Source: Brevibacillus reuszeri
GTDB taxonomy: Bacteria; Bacillota; Bacilli; Brevibacillales; Brevibacillaceae
Assembly (NCBI RefSeq): GCF_002897295.1
Contig: NZ_BEXF01000011.1
Span: 163,300 to 227,299, forward strand
Reading direction: 5' to 3'
DNA: 64,000 nucleotides
The stretch's first letter is position 1. Every line of letters starts with the position of its first letter. Positions 7,523-15,778 of the stretch are shown one piece after another. The notes under the pieces are model-generated. The model was not told the DNA's origin. It did not search any database and worked only from the letters and a program-made list of their open reading frames with translations. Position numbers and translations under genes: made by a program.

Positions 7523-8938
7523 TTACTTTGTGATCGGCAAGCCTTGCTTCACCCACTCGTCATAACCACCAGTCAGGTTGCGCACATCCTTGAAGCCGTT
7601 TGCTTGCAGAAAGCTCACGCCAATTGCCGATCTTCTCCCTGATTTGCATTGAACCAGAATCGGCTTGTCATGCGGCAGCTCCTGCAAGCTCATCGGCAGT
7701 AAGCCAAGCATAACGTGCTTCGCTTCGGGGATATGCCCCTCGGCTAGCTCTTTTTCATAACGGACGTCAAGAACATACAGCTCTCCTGTCTGTACGTGAT
7801 CATGGACCTCCTCAGGCGCTACCTCTTCATAGCTCACAAGCTTTGAATCGTCAGCCAGCTCGAAGACACTCAGGTCCATTGCGCCAGCCACCTGATCCAT
7901 TCCAATCGACTGCAGATCCTTCACAACAGCAGGAACGGACTCTTTTCCGGCCAACAGGTAGATTGGCCGTGCATAGTCCAGCAGCCATCCAGCCCATGTG
8001 GTGAATGATTGGTCATACGGGATGTTGATAGTGCCCGGAACATGCTTTTTGGCGAACATTTTGGCTGGGCGCGTATCCACGACAACCCCTTGCCCCGTCC
8101 ATGTGTCAACTACGTCGATAGAAGCCGCTGCATACTCTGAAGCCGCTATCCCCTGTACGAGCTGCGGACCTTCTTTATTCAGCTGCTTCATCATCGCAAA
8201 ATAGGTTGGCGGCTCAGGCTGGCCCACCAGCAAGCTCTGGATAAACTCACTCTCATCATCATGCTGTAGTGCCCAATTCATGCGTTTTTCATAGCCTACT
8301 GTCGATGACTGGACAGCCCCTATCGCCTTGCCGCACGCGCTACCTGCCCCATGGCCAGGCCAGACCTGCAAATAGTCAGGAAGCTTTTTAAAGCGTTGTA
8401 ATGAGTGAAACATATTGCGTGCCATTTCTTCGGATGAACCACTTACCTTTGCTGCTTTTTCCAAAAGGTCCGGGCGCCCTACATCACCGACAAATACAAA
8501 GTCTCCTGTAAAAATGCCAATCGGTCCATTCGCGGATGAGCCCCCATCCGTCAATAGCAGCGCGATATGCTCTGGCGTGTGTCCCGGCGTATGCAGCACC
8601 TCGAATGTGAGATTGCCAATGTGGAAGGTGTTCCCATCCTTTAAGAAATGATGCTTATATTCATGTGCGTATTGGTAGCGCCAGTCAGGTCCACCTTCAT
8701 CCGACAAATACAAGATGGCTCCGAGCCTCGACGCAATTTCCCTTGCTCCGGAGAGAAAATCCGCATGGATATGCGTTTCCGTCACCCCAACGATCTTTAC
8801 ACCGTTAGCTTTCGCTGCACGCACATACTGCTCGACATCGCGCGCCGGATCAATCACGATTGCCTCACCGGTAGCCTGGCATCCCACTAAATACGATGCC
8901 TGAGCCAATTTCTCGTCATAGAAATACTTGAGTAGCAT
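7523..8938 (-). CDS. cstB: CstB-like persulfide dioxygenase-sulfurtransferase (MBL + two rhodanese domains)
   Basis: A 471-residue fusion: metallo-beta-lactamase-fold persulfide dioxygenase (about 1-250), a degenerate rhodanese domain without catalytic Cys (about 270-355), and an active rhodanese domain (about 370-468) with Cys431 in QCKSGRRS. Iron ligands are visible as THIHADF (His56, His58), HTPGHTPEH and GDFVFVGDVGRPD. The same order is found in staphylococcal CstB, which oxidises low-molecular-weight persulfides to thiosulfate. ATG 8938 has GGGAGG seven bases upstream. It is third in tauE-sqr-cstB, so SQR-generated persulfide is its likely substrate. Confidence 0.85.
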   Translation of the reverse strand: MLLKYFYDEKLAQASYLVGCQATGEAIVIDPARDVEQYVRAAKANGVKIVGVTETHIHADFLSGAREIASRLGAILYLSDEGGPDWRYQYAHEYKHHFLKDGNTFHIGNLTFEVLHTPGHTPEHIALLLTDGGSSANGPIGIFTGDFVFVGDVGRPDLLEKAAKVSGSSEEMARNMFHSLQRFKKLPDYLQVWPGHGAGSACGKAIGAVQSSTVGYEKRMNWALQHDDESEFIQSLLVGQPEPPTYFAMMKQLNKEGPQLVQGIAASEYAAASIDVVDTWTGQGVVVDTRPAKMFAKKHVPGTINIPYDQSFTTWAGWLLDYARPIYLLAGKESVPAVVKDLQSIGMDQVAGAMDLSVFELADDSKLVSYEEVAPEEVHDHVQTGELYVLDVRYEKELAEGHIPEAKHVMLGLLPMSLQELPHDKPILVQCKSGRRSAIGVSFLQANGFKDVRNLTGGYDEWVKQGLPITK

Positions 8939-9010
8939 AAGTCAGCCTCCCTTTTTCTTCACTTAGCCCCGTGAACCCCGATCAGCAGCATTATTTTGGG
9001 GAGGGGTGCC

Positions 9011-10219
9011 TTACATCGTTCCTTTGAGCATGCCCTTCCAATACATCAAAGGAAGCATCTCCTTTTTCAGCCAATACATGCTTCGTCTTTCACGGGATTG
9101 ATCAAATGGAAACGTCTCTTTTGGATTCATATCATAATCAAATTCAGCCAGAATCAGCTTTCCGTAACCCGTCACGAGCGGGCATGAAGTATAACCGTCA
9201 TATTTGCTGCCAACCTGCTTTCCGCCTATCAAAGATAGCAGGTTTTGTACGACGACCGGCCCCTGCTTGCGTATCGCAGCACCCGTTTTGGAGGTTGGCA
9301 AATTCGTGCAATCTCCCACGCCAAACACGTTAGCAAATCGCTTATGCTGCAGTGTATATTTATCTACATCGAGCCAGCCATCGCTAGCCGCAAGCGGACT
9401 ATGCTTGATAAAATCGGGAGCGCTCATCGGCGGCACTACATGAATCATGTCGTAGGGCAGGATCACCTGCTCATTCGTATTCAAATTCTCAAAAACCGCC
9501 TGTTTTTTATCACCTACAATTTCAATGAGGTTATGCTTAAATTGTGTCTCAATTTGTTTACGTTCGATGACCTTCTGCAGGGCGTCGGCATACTTTTTCA
9601 CCCCGAAAATGCTCGCCCCACCAGAAACAAAACGAATGGAGGACTGAGAGCGAACACCGGATTTGCGGAAATAGTCATCAGCCAGGTACATGATTTTTTG
9701 AGGTGCTCCGCCGCATTTTACCGGGGTATTGGGATTGGTAAAAATTGCGGCTCCTCCTTTGAAATGGCGGATATTGTCCCAGGTGCTGTCAACATAATCG
9801 TAGGAGTAATTGCTGCATACTCCATGCTTTCCGATACTCTCCTTTAGCCCTTTTACCTTATCCCAATCGATTTGAATCCCGGCTGCTACAACCAGATAGT
9901 CATAGTACAGTTTTGTCCTAGAGGCTGTGATAACGGCATTTTCACCCGGCGAAAATTCAGCGACAGCATCCTGCACCCAGATCGCACCGCTCGGAATGAC
10001 TGCTGCTTCCTCCCGTTCTGTAACGTCCTTCTTGACTGCTCCTGCACCCGCAAGTGTCCATAACGGCTGATAGTAGTGCTTTGTTGCGAAATCGACGATC
10101 GCAATCTTTCCAATCAAATCTTGTGATTTACGAAGGAGACGTGCTGCCACTGAGATGCCTGCGCTTCCTCCACCTACAACCACTATTTTGTAATGAATCC
10201 TCTGATTGTGCTCTGGCAT
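9011..10219 (-). CDS. sqr: Sulfide:quinone oxidoreductase
   Basis: FAD enzyme of the disulfide reductase fold, about 402 residues, that oxidises sulfide at the membrane face and passes electrons to menaquinone. It has the Rossmann motif VVVGGGSAGISVAARLL near residue 15 and the second FAD site VFGVGDCTNLPTSKTGAA. Candidate redox cysteines lie in HGVCSNYSYDYV, PVKCGGAPQK and YTSCPLVTGYGK, as in the SQR type that makes a low-molecular-weight persulfide. Two ATGs lie six bases apart; the second (10219) has GAGGTG at ideal spacing. It is second in the operon, 33 bases after tauE and 72 before cstB. Confidence 0.92.
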   Translation of the reverse strand: MPEHNQRIHYKIVVVGGGSAGISVAARLLRKSQDLIGKIAIVDFATKHYYQPLWTLAGAGAVKKDVTEREEAAVIPSGAIWVQDAVAEFSPGENAVITASRTKLYYDYLVVAAGIQIDWDKVKGLKESIGKHGVCSNYSYDYVDSTWDNIRHFKGGAAIFTNPNTPVKCGGAPQKIMYLADDYFRKSGVRSQSSIRFVSGGASIFGVKKYADALQKVIERKQIETQFKHNLIEIVGDKKQAVFENLNTNEQVILPYDMIHVVPPMSAPDFIKHSPLAASDGWLDVDKYTLQHKRFANVFGVGDCTNLPTSKTGAAIRKQGPVVVQNLLSLIGGKQVGSKYDGYTSCPLVTGYGKLILAEFDYDMNPKETFPFDQSRERRSMYWLKKEMLPLMYWKGMLKGTM

Positions 10220-10252
10220 TTCCATTCACCTCATCCTCCATACATATAGCCT

Positions 10253-11035
10253 TTACAAGCTCAAGGCTTGTGCATTAATGAACAGCATGTAAATAGCAAC
10301 AACCATTACTACGCCAGAGAATACATATTGCAGGGTCCTTTGCTGTTTGCTTAATCGCTTGGCTACGAATACACCCGCTATCCCGCCAATGATTCCACCC
10401 CCAACAAACTCAAGTGCGATCAACCAGTCGACCAGCCCAGACAAACTGTAATTCACTGCCGTTGTCAGCCCAAAGGTTCCAACAGACAGCAGCGATGAAC
10501 CGATTGCCGCAAGCATAGGCATCTTTGTAGCCAGGATGAGGCCAGGGACAATCAGAAAGCCTCCCCCAATACCAAAAAAGCCGGATAACACTCCCACCAA
10601 AAGAGCTATGACGACAACCCGCAAATAATGAACCTGATTGTTCGCGCCATCTTGCTCATCCTTCTTTTTCTTCGGGATCGCCATTCGGACAGCCATGACA
10701 ATCATCAAGATCGCAAATAAGAATAGTAGTTGTTTTCCAGGTACCAGCTTGCCGATAAATGATCCGATAAACGCTCCAATCGCGCCAGGAATAGCAAAAG
10801 CTACAGCCATTTTCCAGCGGACGTGACCTGCTCTGGCGTGTGGAATGAAATTCGCGTAAGCATTTACTGCAACAGCGAAAGCAGATGTCCCAATGACGAC
10901 ATGCGGATCCTGCACCCCAACAACATAAAGCAAAAGAGGTGTTGCAAGAATGGACCCGCCACCACCAAGCAAACCTAGAACAAATCCGACAAGCCCACCC
11001 GAAACGATCGCGAGAATCACTTGCATCGCTGTCAT
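10253..11035 (-). CDS. tauE: TauE/SafE-family sulfite/sulfur-anion exporter
   Basis: A 260-residue membrane protein with about eight helices and the family repeats GFVLGLLGGGGSILATPLLLYV near the N-terminus and GVLSGFFGIGGGFLIVPGLI in the second half. Members export sulfite, sulfoacetate or related anions. As first gene in tauE-sqr-cstB it probably expels sulfite or thiosulfate produced by the two enzymes. The chosen ATG is 13 bases from a GGGAGG box, which is long; an in-frame ATG at 11026 is the alternative. Transcription is predicted from a sigma-54 promoter at 11081-11096. Confidence 0.87.
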   Translation of the reverse strand: MTAMQVILAIVSGGLVGFVLGLLGGGGSILATPLLLYVVGVQDPHVVIGTSAFAVAVNAYANFIPHARAGHVRWKMAVAFAIPGAIGAFIGSFIGKLVPGKQLLFLFAILMIVMAVRMAIPKKKKDEQDGANNQVHYLRVVVIALLVGVLSGFFGIGGGFLIVPGLILATKMPMLAAIGSSLLSVGTFGLTTAVNYSLSGLVDWLIALEFVGGGIIGGIAGVFVAKRLSKQQRTLQYVFSGVVMVVAIYMLFINAQALSL

Positions 11036-11080
11036 ACCTGCGCATAGTCCTCCCTTCTGAGTTGCTCGCGCTCTTATAAA

Positions 11081-11096
11081 GCAAGCATCGTGCCAA
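11081..11096 (-). promoter_or_regulatory. Sigma-54 (SigL/RpoN) -24/-12 promoter of tauE-sqr-cstB
   Basis: The minus strand reads TTGGCACGATGCTTGC followed by TTT. This matches the TTGGCAC-N5-TTGCT consensus at every conserved base, with GG and GC exactly ten bases apart. The predicted start lies about 34 bases before the tauE ATG, leaving room for its ribosome-binding site. No sigma-54 activator gene is visible in the window. Confidence 0.8.
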
Positions 11097-11154
11097 TTCG
11101 ATTTTTCCCGTTACATAGCGATTTCTCCAACTTCACTCCATACAAAATTGTCAC

Positions 11155-11168
11155 TATTGAAAACAATA
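11155..11168. promoter_or_regulatory. Inverted repeat upstream of the sigma-54 promoter, possible activator site
   Basis: TATTG-AAAA-CAATA is a perfect 5-4-5 inverted repeat about 60 bases upstream of the -24 element. Enhancer-binding activators of sigma-54 bind such upstream sites, but this repeat is short and AT-rich, so the call is tentative. Confidence 0.3.
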
Positions 11169-11261
11169 ATTTGTGGAATATTCAGTCATCACTTGAGTTT
11201 GTGCCGCTTTCAACCTTGATAAGCTTTTTTGCACACTTGGAAAAAGGCTACAAACAAGCAC

Positions 11262-11310
11262 AAGAAAAAGCCGAGGAAGTCCGGAACGGTGTCCTGATTT
11301 TCCTCGGCTT
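11262..11310 (-). terminator. Terminator of the hybrid sensor kinase gene
   Basis: AAGCCGAGGAA (11268-11278) pairs perfectly with TTCCTCGGCTT (11300-11310). On the minus strand the stem is followed by TTTCTTG. It lies 26 bases after the kinase stop codon. Confidence 0.85.
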
Positions 11311-11336
11311 GTCTTATTGCTGATAGGTTTTTAGCT

Positions 11337-14300
11337 CTACCAGATGCGATCTGGTATCTCAAACGACACCGTCGTCCCTTCTCCAGGCTTACTCATAATG
11401 GACAGGCCCTTTCCGTACGTTTGCGTCAGTCTGCGATTCGTATTAGACACCCCGATCCCTCCTTTATCCTTCATGGACAAGTCCAGGTTTTGCCTTACCA
11501 TCGCTTCAGGCATGCCATTTCCGTCATCCTTGACCTCAAGCAGGGTGAGGTCATTTTGCCGGACGATACGTACGTGGACGGTTCCTCCCTCGCTTTTTGT
11601 CATGAGACCATGCCTAATTGCATTTTCAACCAACGGCTGAATCGTGAGTGGAGGAATGAGAAGCTCGATGTTCGGCTCCACGTCCCACACGACCGTTAAC
11701 CGGTCGCCAAATCGCTCCTTTTCGATGTAGAGATAGGCTTGAACAAGCTCCAGCTCATGGGAAAGCGGTACCTGCTCACCTGTATTCAAAAAGTCAAAGC
11801 TGATATGCAAAAAGGATGTAAACGCATCTCCAAGCCTGCGCATCTTCTCTGTATCAATTTCACTTAAAGCCATAATGGAGCTGAGCGTATTGAACAAGAA
11901 ATGCGGATGGATTTGTGCCTGCAAATAAGCTGCCTCCATGCGCAGTCGCTCATCTACTGTTTGCTTCAGCGTAGTTAGTGACCAGACACGGTATTTCAGC
12001 TCTAGTCCATCTACCGGCTTGCACACATAATCATTAGCCCCAGAAAGATAACCGGTATAGATGTCTTCCGCTTGGCTGCGCGCCGTCAACAGCAAGATCG
12101 GCAGCTCAGAAATAGAGAAATGCTCCCTCACCTTTCTCGTCAGCTCGTAGCCTGACATATGCGGCATCATGACATCTACAATGAGCAAATCCCATTGCTG
12201 GGTAAAAAGCAAATCCAGCGCTTCCTTGGCTGACGTGCATGTCCTGATGTTGTAGTTCGCTGAGGAGAGCATGCGATCCAGTACCTTTAGGTTGATCGGA
12301 TCATCATCGATGGCCAGTATGTTTGCTTTCTTTTCCACAACCGAATAGGAATGCGCTGCTGCTTGCAAAACGGGCCATTCATTTAATGTATCCCGGCTTT
12401 CGCTCTTCGGTTTCGTCAACCCTAGCTCGCGCATATCACTCTTTTGGCTTGAGGAGAGCTCTGCTTCTGACAAATCATCTGCTGTTGCGAGTGGAAGCCG
12501 GAAACCAAATACAGACCCCTTCCCCAGTTCAGACTGGACACTCAGCTTGCTGCCATGCAATTCTACCAGCTGCGTACTGATAGCGAGTCCCAGTCCGATG
12601 CCTCCTCCATCGCTCATCCCTTGTGCTCCCTGCTCATACGGCAAAAAGATGCGCGCTGTGGTTTCCTCGTCCATCCCGATACCGGTATCCGATACATAGA
12701 TCGCCACCTGACCATCCACCATCTCAGCGGAAACCGTTACCGACCCCTGCTCCGTAAATTTCAGTGCATTGTGTATGAGATTGAACAAAATCTGTACCAA
12801 ACGCTTTTCGTCTGCCAGAATGCGAGGGATCGTTTCTGGAATGTCCATCTGTAACTGGACTGGCTTGCCGGTGACCGTATGCTTTAGCATGCTGATAATC
12901 CCCGAAACAACAGATTGAATATGCAAGGACTTTTTATGCAGCACAATGTGTTTATCCTGCAGGCGAACGACATCTAGCAGATCATCGAGCAAATGCGACA
13001 TTCTACGGCTGATCGTGATGAGCAGTTGCATGTCCTCTGTGCTCCGACTCGCCATGGCATGCTTTTCATTGTTGACGATCGTCTGGGCGATATTCATGAT
13101 ACCGTGCAAAGGAGTTCGCAGCTCGTGAGACGTGTGGGCGAGGAACTGGTCCTTTAGCTTGTCAGACTTTTTCAGTTGCTTAGTGAGCTCTGCCTTTTCC
13201 TCTGAATTGCGGAAATACCGCTTGAACCAATACGCAGAAAAGCTGATAAGGGCCGCGAGAAGATCAAGTGGATAAAAGAAGTACTTGATATTCACAAGCT
13301 GATAATCCATTAATACGCCCCAGACTACATTGGAAAAGATACCTGTCGCCGCAATGAGCAAAAACACTGCGTCATTCTGATTTTGAGTCACCATTCTGCT
13401 AATCAAAAAAACGAACCAAACCAGTGGCACAAAATAGAGCAGATTAAAATAGGGAGGAGTCGTTAAATAGTGGACCCACTCGGCTGTTGACAGCATAAGA
13501 ATGAATGAATAAAGACCAAGTAAAAATAAATACGTTCGAAACAGTCTTAGAGATTGTTTCCCTTCCGGCTCGGAAAGGTTTCTTACCATCAAAATTAACA
13601 GCAAGGGCTGCCATATGTAGACAAGCATCTCCACCTTGATCGCCCACGAATAATTGATCGGAAACCAAAGCAGCAGCAGGTTGTCATAGTTGCTCACGGT
13701 CTTTATGCCCACGCAAGAAAGCAACAGGAAAAATACCAAAAACTCTTTTCGACGGGTGTTAAATAAAAACAGGATAGCTGCATACAGGCCATGAAGCAGG
13801 AGAATCAGAAAGGTAGCGAGCTGAAAACCGATAGAGTACCACCTGGTATTATCTATAGCTGCCTGTGACCCGAAATAAATCGACCTGACGATCCCTCCAT
13901 CTCGCGGACTATCAAAGTTAGCACTTCGGATGAGCACTTCCATTTCGTTGGCGTCGCCCGCATTGTAGCTAGGAGTATATGATTGGTCTACCGGTTTATA
14001 CTCTTCTGCTGAAGCCCCGACAACCCCTGAGCCGCCTATTACCTCTCCGTTCACTTCTATAGAGGAAGCTGCCTGTATTTGCGGAATCCAGAACATGTAC
14101 GGCTGATTAATCGGATGATCTAGCAAAATTCGCAGCCGATACGTACCGTACCCATATGATGAGGTAGAGTCTTCCGAAAAACCGCTTCTCCAGTCACCAG
14201 GCACCTGAACAAAGCTGCTTGCAGGACGTGATGGCTTCTGTAAGTCTTCATGCCTAACAAAAGCCTCCGGGAAAAACTCCCATTTTCCATCCAATGCGAT

Positions 14301-14498
14301 AGCCGGCGATTTTTCAAAGTCCCATCCTCGCAGGTCGAGTATGCCTTGACTCGCCCCCTGATGCTCCGGATTCATATTTGCCGTATACCAAAGCCAGCGT
14401 AGGCCAAGCAGAAAGGCTAGGAACAAAAGAATTATGACCGCTTGCTTAGCTATAGATGAAGTCACATATCGCGTGATTTGGTTTCGTAACATTCTCAT
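11337..14498 (-). CDS. Large hybrid sensor kinase: 7TM-DISM sensor, HisKA kinase, receiver, and LytS-type kinase module
   Basis: About 1053 residues. Order seen: N-terminal membrane helix (about 15-40); extracellular jelly-roll-like domain (about 60-190, 7TMR-DISMED2-like); seven-helix 7TMR-DISM region (about 205-425); HisKA with phospho-acceptor His near 458 (AHTSHELRTPLHG) and HATPase (NLIHNALKFTEQG, DTGIGMDEE, GGGIGLGLAIS); receiver domain with Asp near 775 (LLIVDVMMPHMSG); then a second kinase core of the LytS/His_kinase type with His near 864 (QAQIHPHFLFNTLSS) and its own ATPase (QPLVENAIRHGL). A first ATG lies at 14510; I prefer 14498 because GAGG precedes it at six bases. It is single, with no partner regulator beside it. 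The ligand is unknown; 7TM-DISM proteins often sense carbohydrates. Confidence 0.88.
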   Translation of the reverse strand: MRMLRNQITRYVTSSIAKQAVIILLFLAFLLGLRWLWYTANMNPEHQGASQGILDLRGWDFEKSPAIALDGKWEFFPEAFVRHEDLQKPSRPASSFVQVPGDWRSGFSEDSTSSYGYGTYRLRILLDHPINQPYMFWIPQIQAASSIEVNGEVIGGSGVVGASAEEYKPVDQSYTPSYNAGDANEMEVLIRSANFDSPRDGGIVRSIYFGSQAAIDNTRWYSIGFQLATFLILLLHGLYAAILFLFNTRRKEFLVFFLLLSCVGIKTVSNYDNLLLLWFPINYSWAIKVEMLVYIWQPLLLILMVRNLSEPEGKQSLRLFRTYLFLLGLYSFILMLSTAEWVHYLTTPPYFNLLYFVPLVWFVFLISRMVTQNQNDAVFLLIAATGIFSNVVWGVLMDYQLVNIKYFFYPLDLLAALISFSAYWFKRYFRNSEEKAELTKQLKKSDKLKDQFLAHTSHELRTPLHGIMNIAQTIVNNEKHAMASRSTEDMQLLITISRRMSHLLDDLLDVVRLQDKHIVLHKKSLHIQSVVSGIISMLKHTVTGKPVQLQMDIPETIPRILADEKRLVQILFNLIHNALKFTEQGSVTVSAEMVDGQVAIYVSDTGIGMDEETTARIFLPYEQGAQGMSDGGGIGLGLAISTQLVELHGSKLSVQSELGKGSVFGFRLPLATADDLSEAELSSSQKSDMRELGLTKPKSESRDTLNEWPVLQAAAHSYSVVEKKANILAIDDDPINLKVLDRMLSSANYNIRTCTSAKEALDLLFTQQWDLLIVDVMMPHMSGYELTRKVREHFSISELPILLLTARSQAEDIYTGYLSGANDYVCKPVDGLELKYRVWSLTTLKQTVDERLRMEAAYLQAQIHPHFLFNTLSSIMALSEIDTEKMRRLGDAFTSFLHISFDFLNTGEQVPLSHELELVQAYLYIEKERFGDRLTVVWDVEPNIELLIPPLTIQPLVENAIRHGLMTKSEGGTVHVRIVRQNDLTLLEVKDDGNGMPEAMVRQNLDLSMKDKGGIGVSNTNRRLTQTYGKGLSIMSKPGEGTTVSFEIPDRIW

Positions 14499-14573
14499 AG
14501 TAAGCCTCATTTCGACACGATTCTCTTTATCCCTTGTTTATCTGTTTACGCGCGATTATTAAATTTGTTTGGA

Positions 14574-14621
14574 GCAGAAAAAGACGCGTACGAAAAGCCG
14601 TAAAAGGCTACGTACACGTCT
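14574..14621 (-). terminator. Terminator of the Lnr-like exporter operon
   Basis: AGACGCGTACG (14582-14592) pairs with CGTACACGTCT (14611-14621), with one mismatch. On the minus strand it is followed by TTTTTCTG. It starts eight bases past the last permease gene. Confidence 0.85.
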
Positions 14622-14628
14622 TTGATTC

Positions 14629-15777
14629 TTATACAAACTGCCTGCTATCATTATTTCGCCCAAACCGATAGATCGCAATCAGTGCAAATACGACTGCAAA
14701 TCCAACCAATATCGTCATGTTCATGGTTAAACTGCCAAGTGTTTGCCCTTGCTGGAGCTTGTTGATCATATCAAGCAGCCAGTGCTGCGGCAGGAAGTTC
14801 GAAATTTTCCTGACCGTGTCCGGCATGATATCCATCGGAAAATAGCATCCTGCCAGCAGACAGCTCGGCGTAATAATCAAATTTTGCAGGGCACCTGCGC
14901 CTGACGTGCTTTTCGCAAAGGCAACGATCAAAAGTGAGAGGGCCACAGCCGCCACCGCGAACAAAAGGAGTGCTGTTATCAATTGACCATAAGGGATTCC
15001 TGAATCGATATGAAAGACGTTTTTCATCATAAAGAGTGTCACCACAATTTGTACGAGCATGAGAAGCATGTTCACCACTACGTTTGAGATCACATACATT
15101 CTTGCTGACATCGGCGAGGACAGCAATCGCAAAAAGGTACGATTCTCTTTTTCCTTGAGAATGATCTCTGACATATTGACGGCGGAAAACATCATAAACG
15201 AGATAAGAAGGCCAATCGATTGATACGTCATTGCCTTTGTAGTTGACGTGTTAGGCAGCGCATTCTCCTGCAGCGTAAAATTTCGCTGGCTATATGCTGC
15301 GTAGATGCTGGAAAATGCTGCTTCATCCCCTTTTGCCTCTTTGCCGATGGCAGCGATATTGCTGATGTAGCTTTGCAGCATCGCTTTGAGGTAGGCAGTC
15401 ACCTGTATTCCTTTCACGGAAACCATGTTCAGCTGACCCGGCTGACCGCTGCGGACACTATCCGCAAAGCCCTGTTTAAAAATGATTCCGGTGTCCAGCC
15501 TGCCTTCTGCTAAATCCGACTGAAGCGTTTTTTCATCCGTGACGGTAACCTTGACATGACTGAGCCCCTCCATAAAGCGGATCGTATCAACTGTGATGGG
15601 GTGATTCCCGTCCTGATTGATGACACCTACCTGAATGGTGCTCGTTCTCACGCTGCTGTAGATCAGCATGGAAATCAATATACCGATGATCGGCAATCCG
15701 ATGTACATGAACCAGCTTCTTTTCCTACGAAAGGTATCCTTCAAGGTTTTTCGAATGAGCCACATCATTTCACTCAT
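14629..15777 (-). CDS. ABC-2 exporter permease, LnrN-like
   Basis: A 382-residue ABC-2 permease. One helix near the N-terminus (WFMYIGLPIIGILISMLIY) is followed by a large extracellular domain of about 180 residues, then five helices including LIISFMMFSAVNMSEIILKEKENRTFLRLLSSPMS, the usual ABC-2 intracellular signature. The frame opens at 15837, but ATG 15777 lies one base after the previous stop codon with GGGAGG in front. It is the last gene of the regulator-kinase-ATPase-permease-permease operon. It probably pairs with the neighbouring permease to form the export channel. Confidence 0.87.
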   Translation of the reverse strand: MSEMMWLIRKTLKDTFRRKRSWFMYIGLPIIGILISMLIYSSVRTSTIQVGVINQDGNHPITVDTIRFMEGLSHVKVTVTDEKTLQSDLAEGRLDTGIIFKQGFADSVRSGQPGQLNMVSVKGIQVTAYLKAMLQSYISNIAAIGKEAKGDEAAFSSIYAAYSQRNFTLQENALPNTSTTKAMTYQSIGLLISFMMFSAVNMSEIILKEKENRTFLRLLSSPMSARMYVISNVVVNMLLMLVQIVVTLFMMKNVFHIDSGIPYGQLITALLLFAVAAVALSLLIVAFAKSTSGAGALQNLIITPSCLLAGCYFPMDIMPDTVRKISNFLPQHWLLDMINKLQQGQTLGSLTMNMTILVGFAVVFALIAIYRFGRNNDSRQFV

Positions 15778-15778
15778 A

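Noticed and set aside
11090..11323. 77-residue plus-strand frame between tauE and the hybrid kinase
   Set aside because: It runs through the sigma-54 promoter region and the kinase terminator, has no ribosome-binding site and a repetitive, AT-driven composition.
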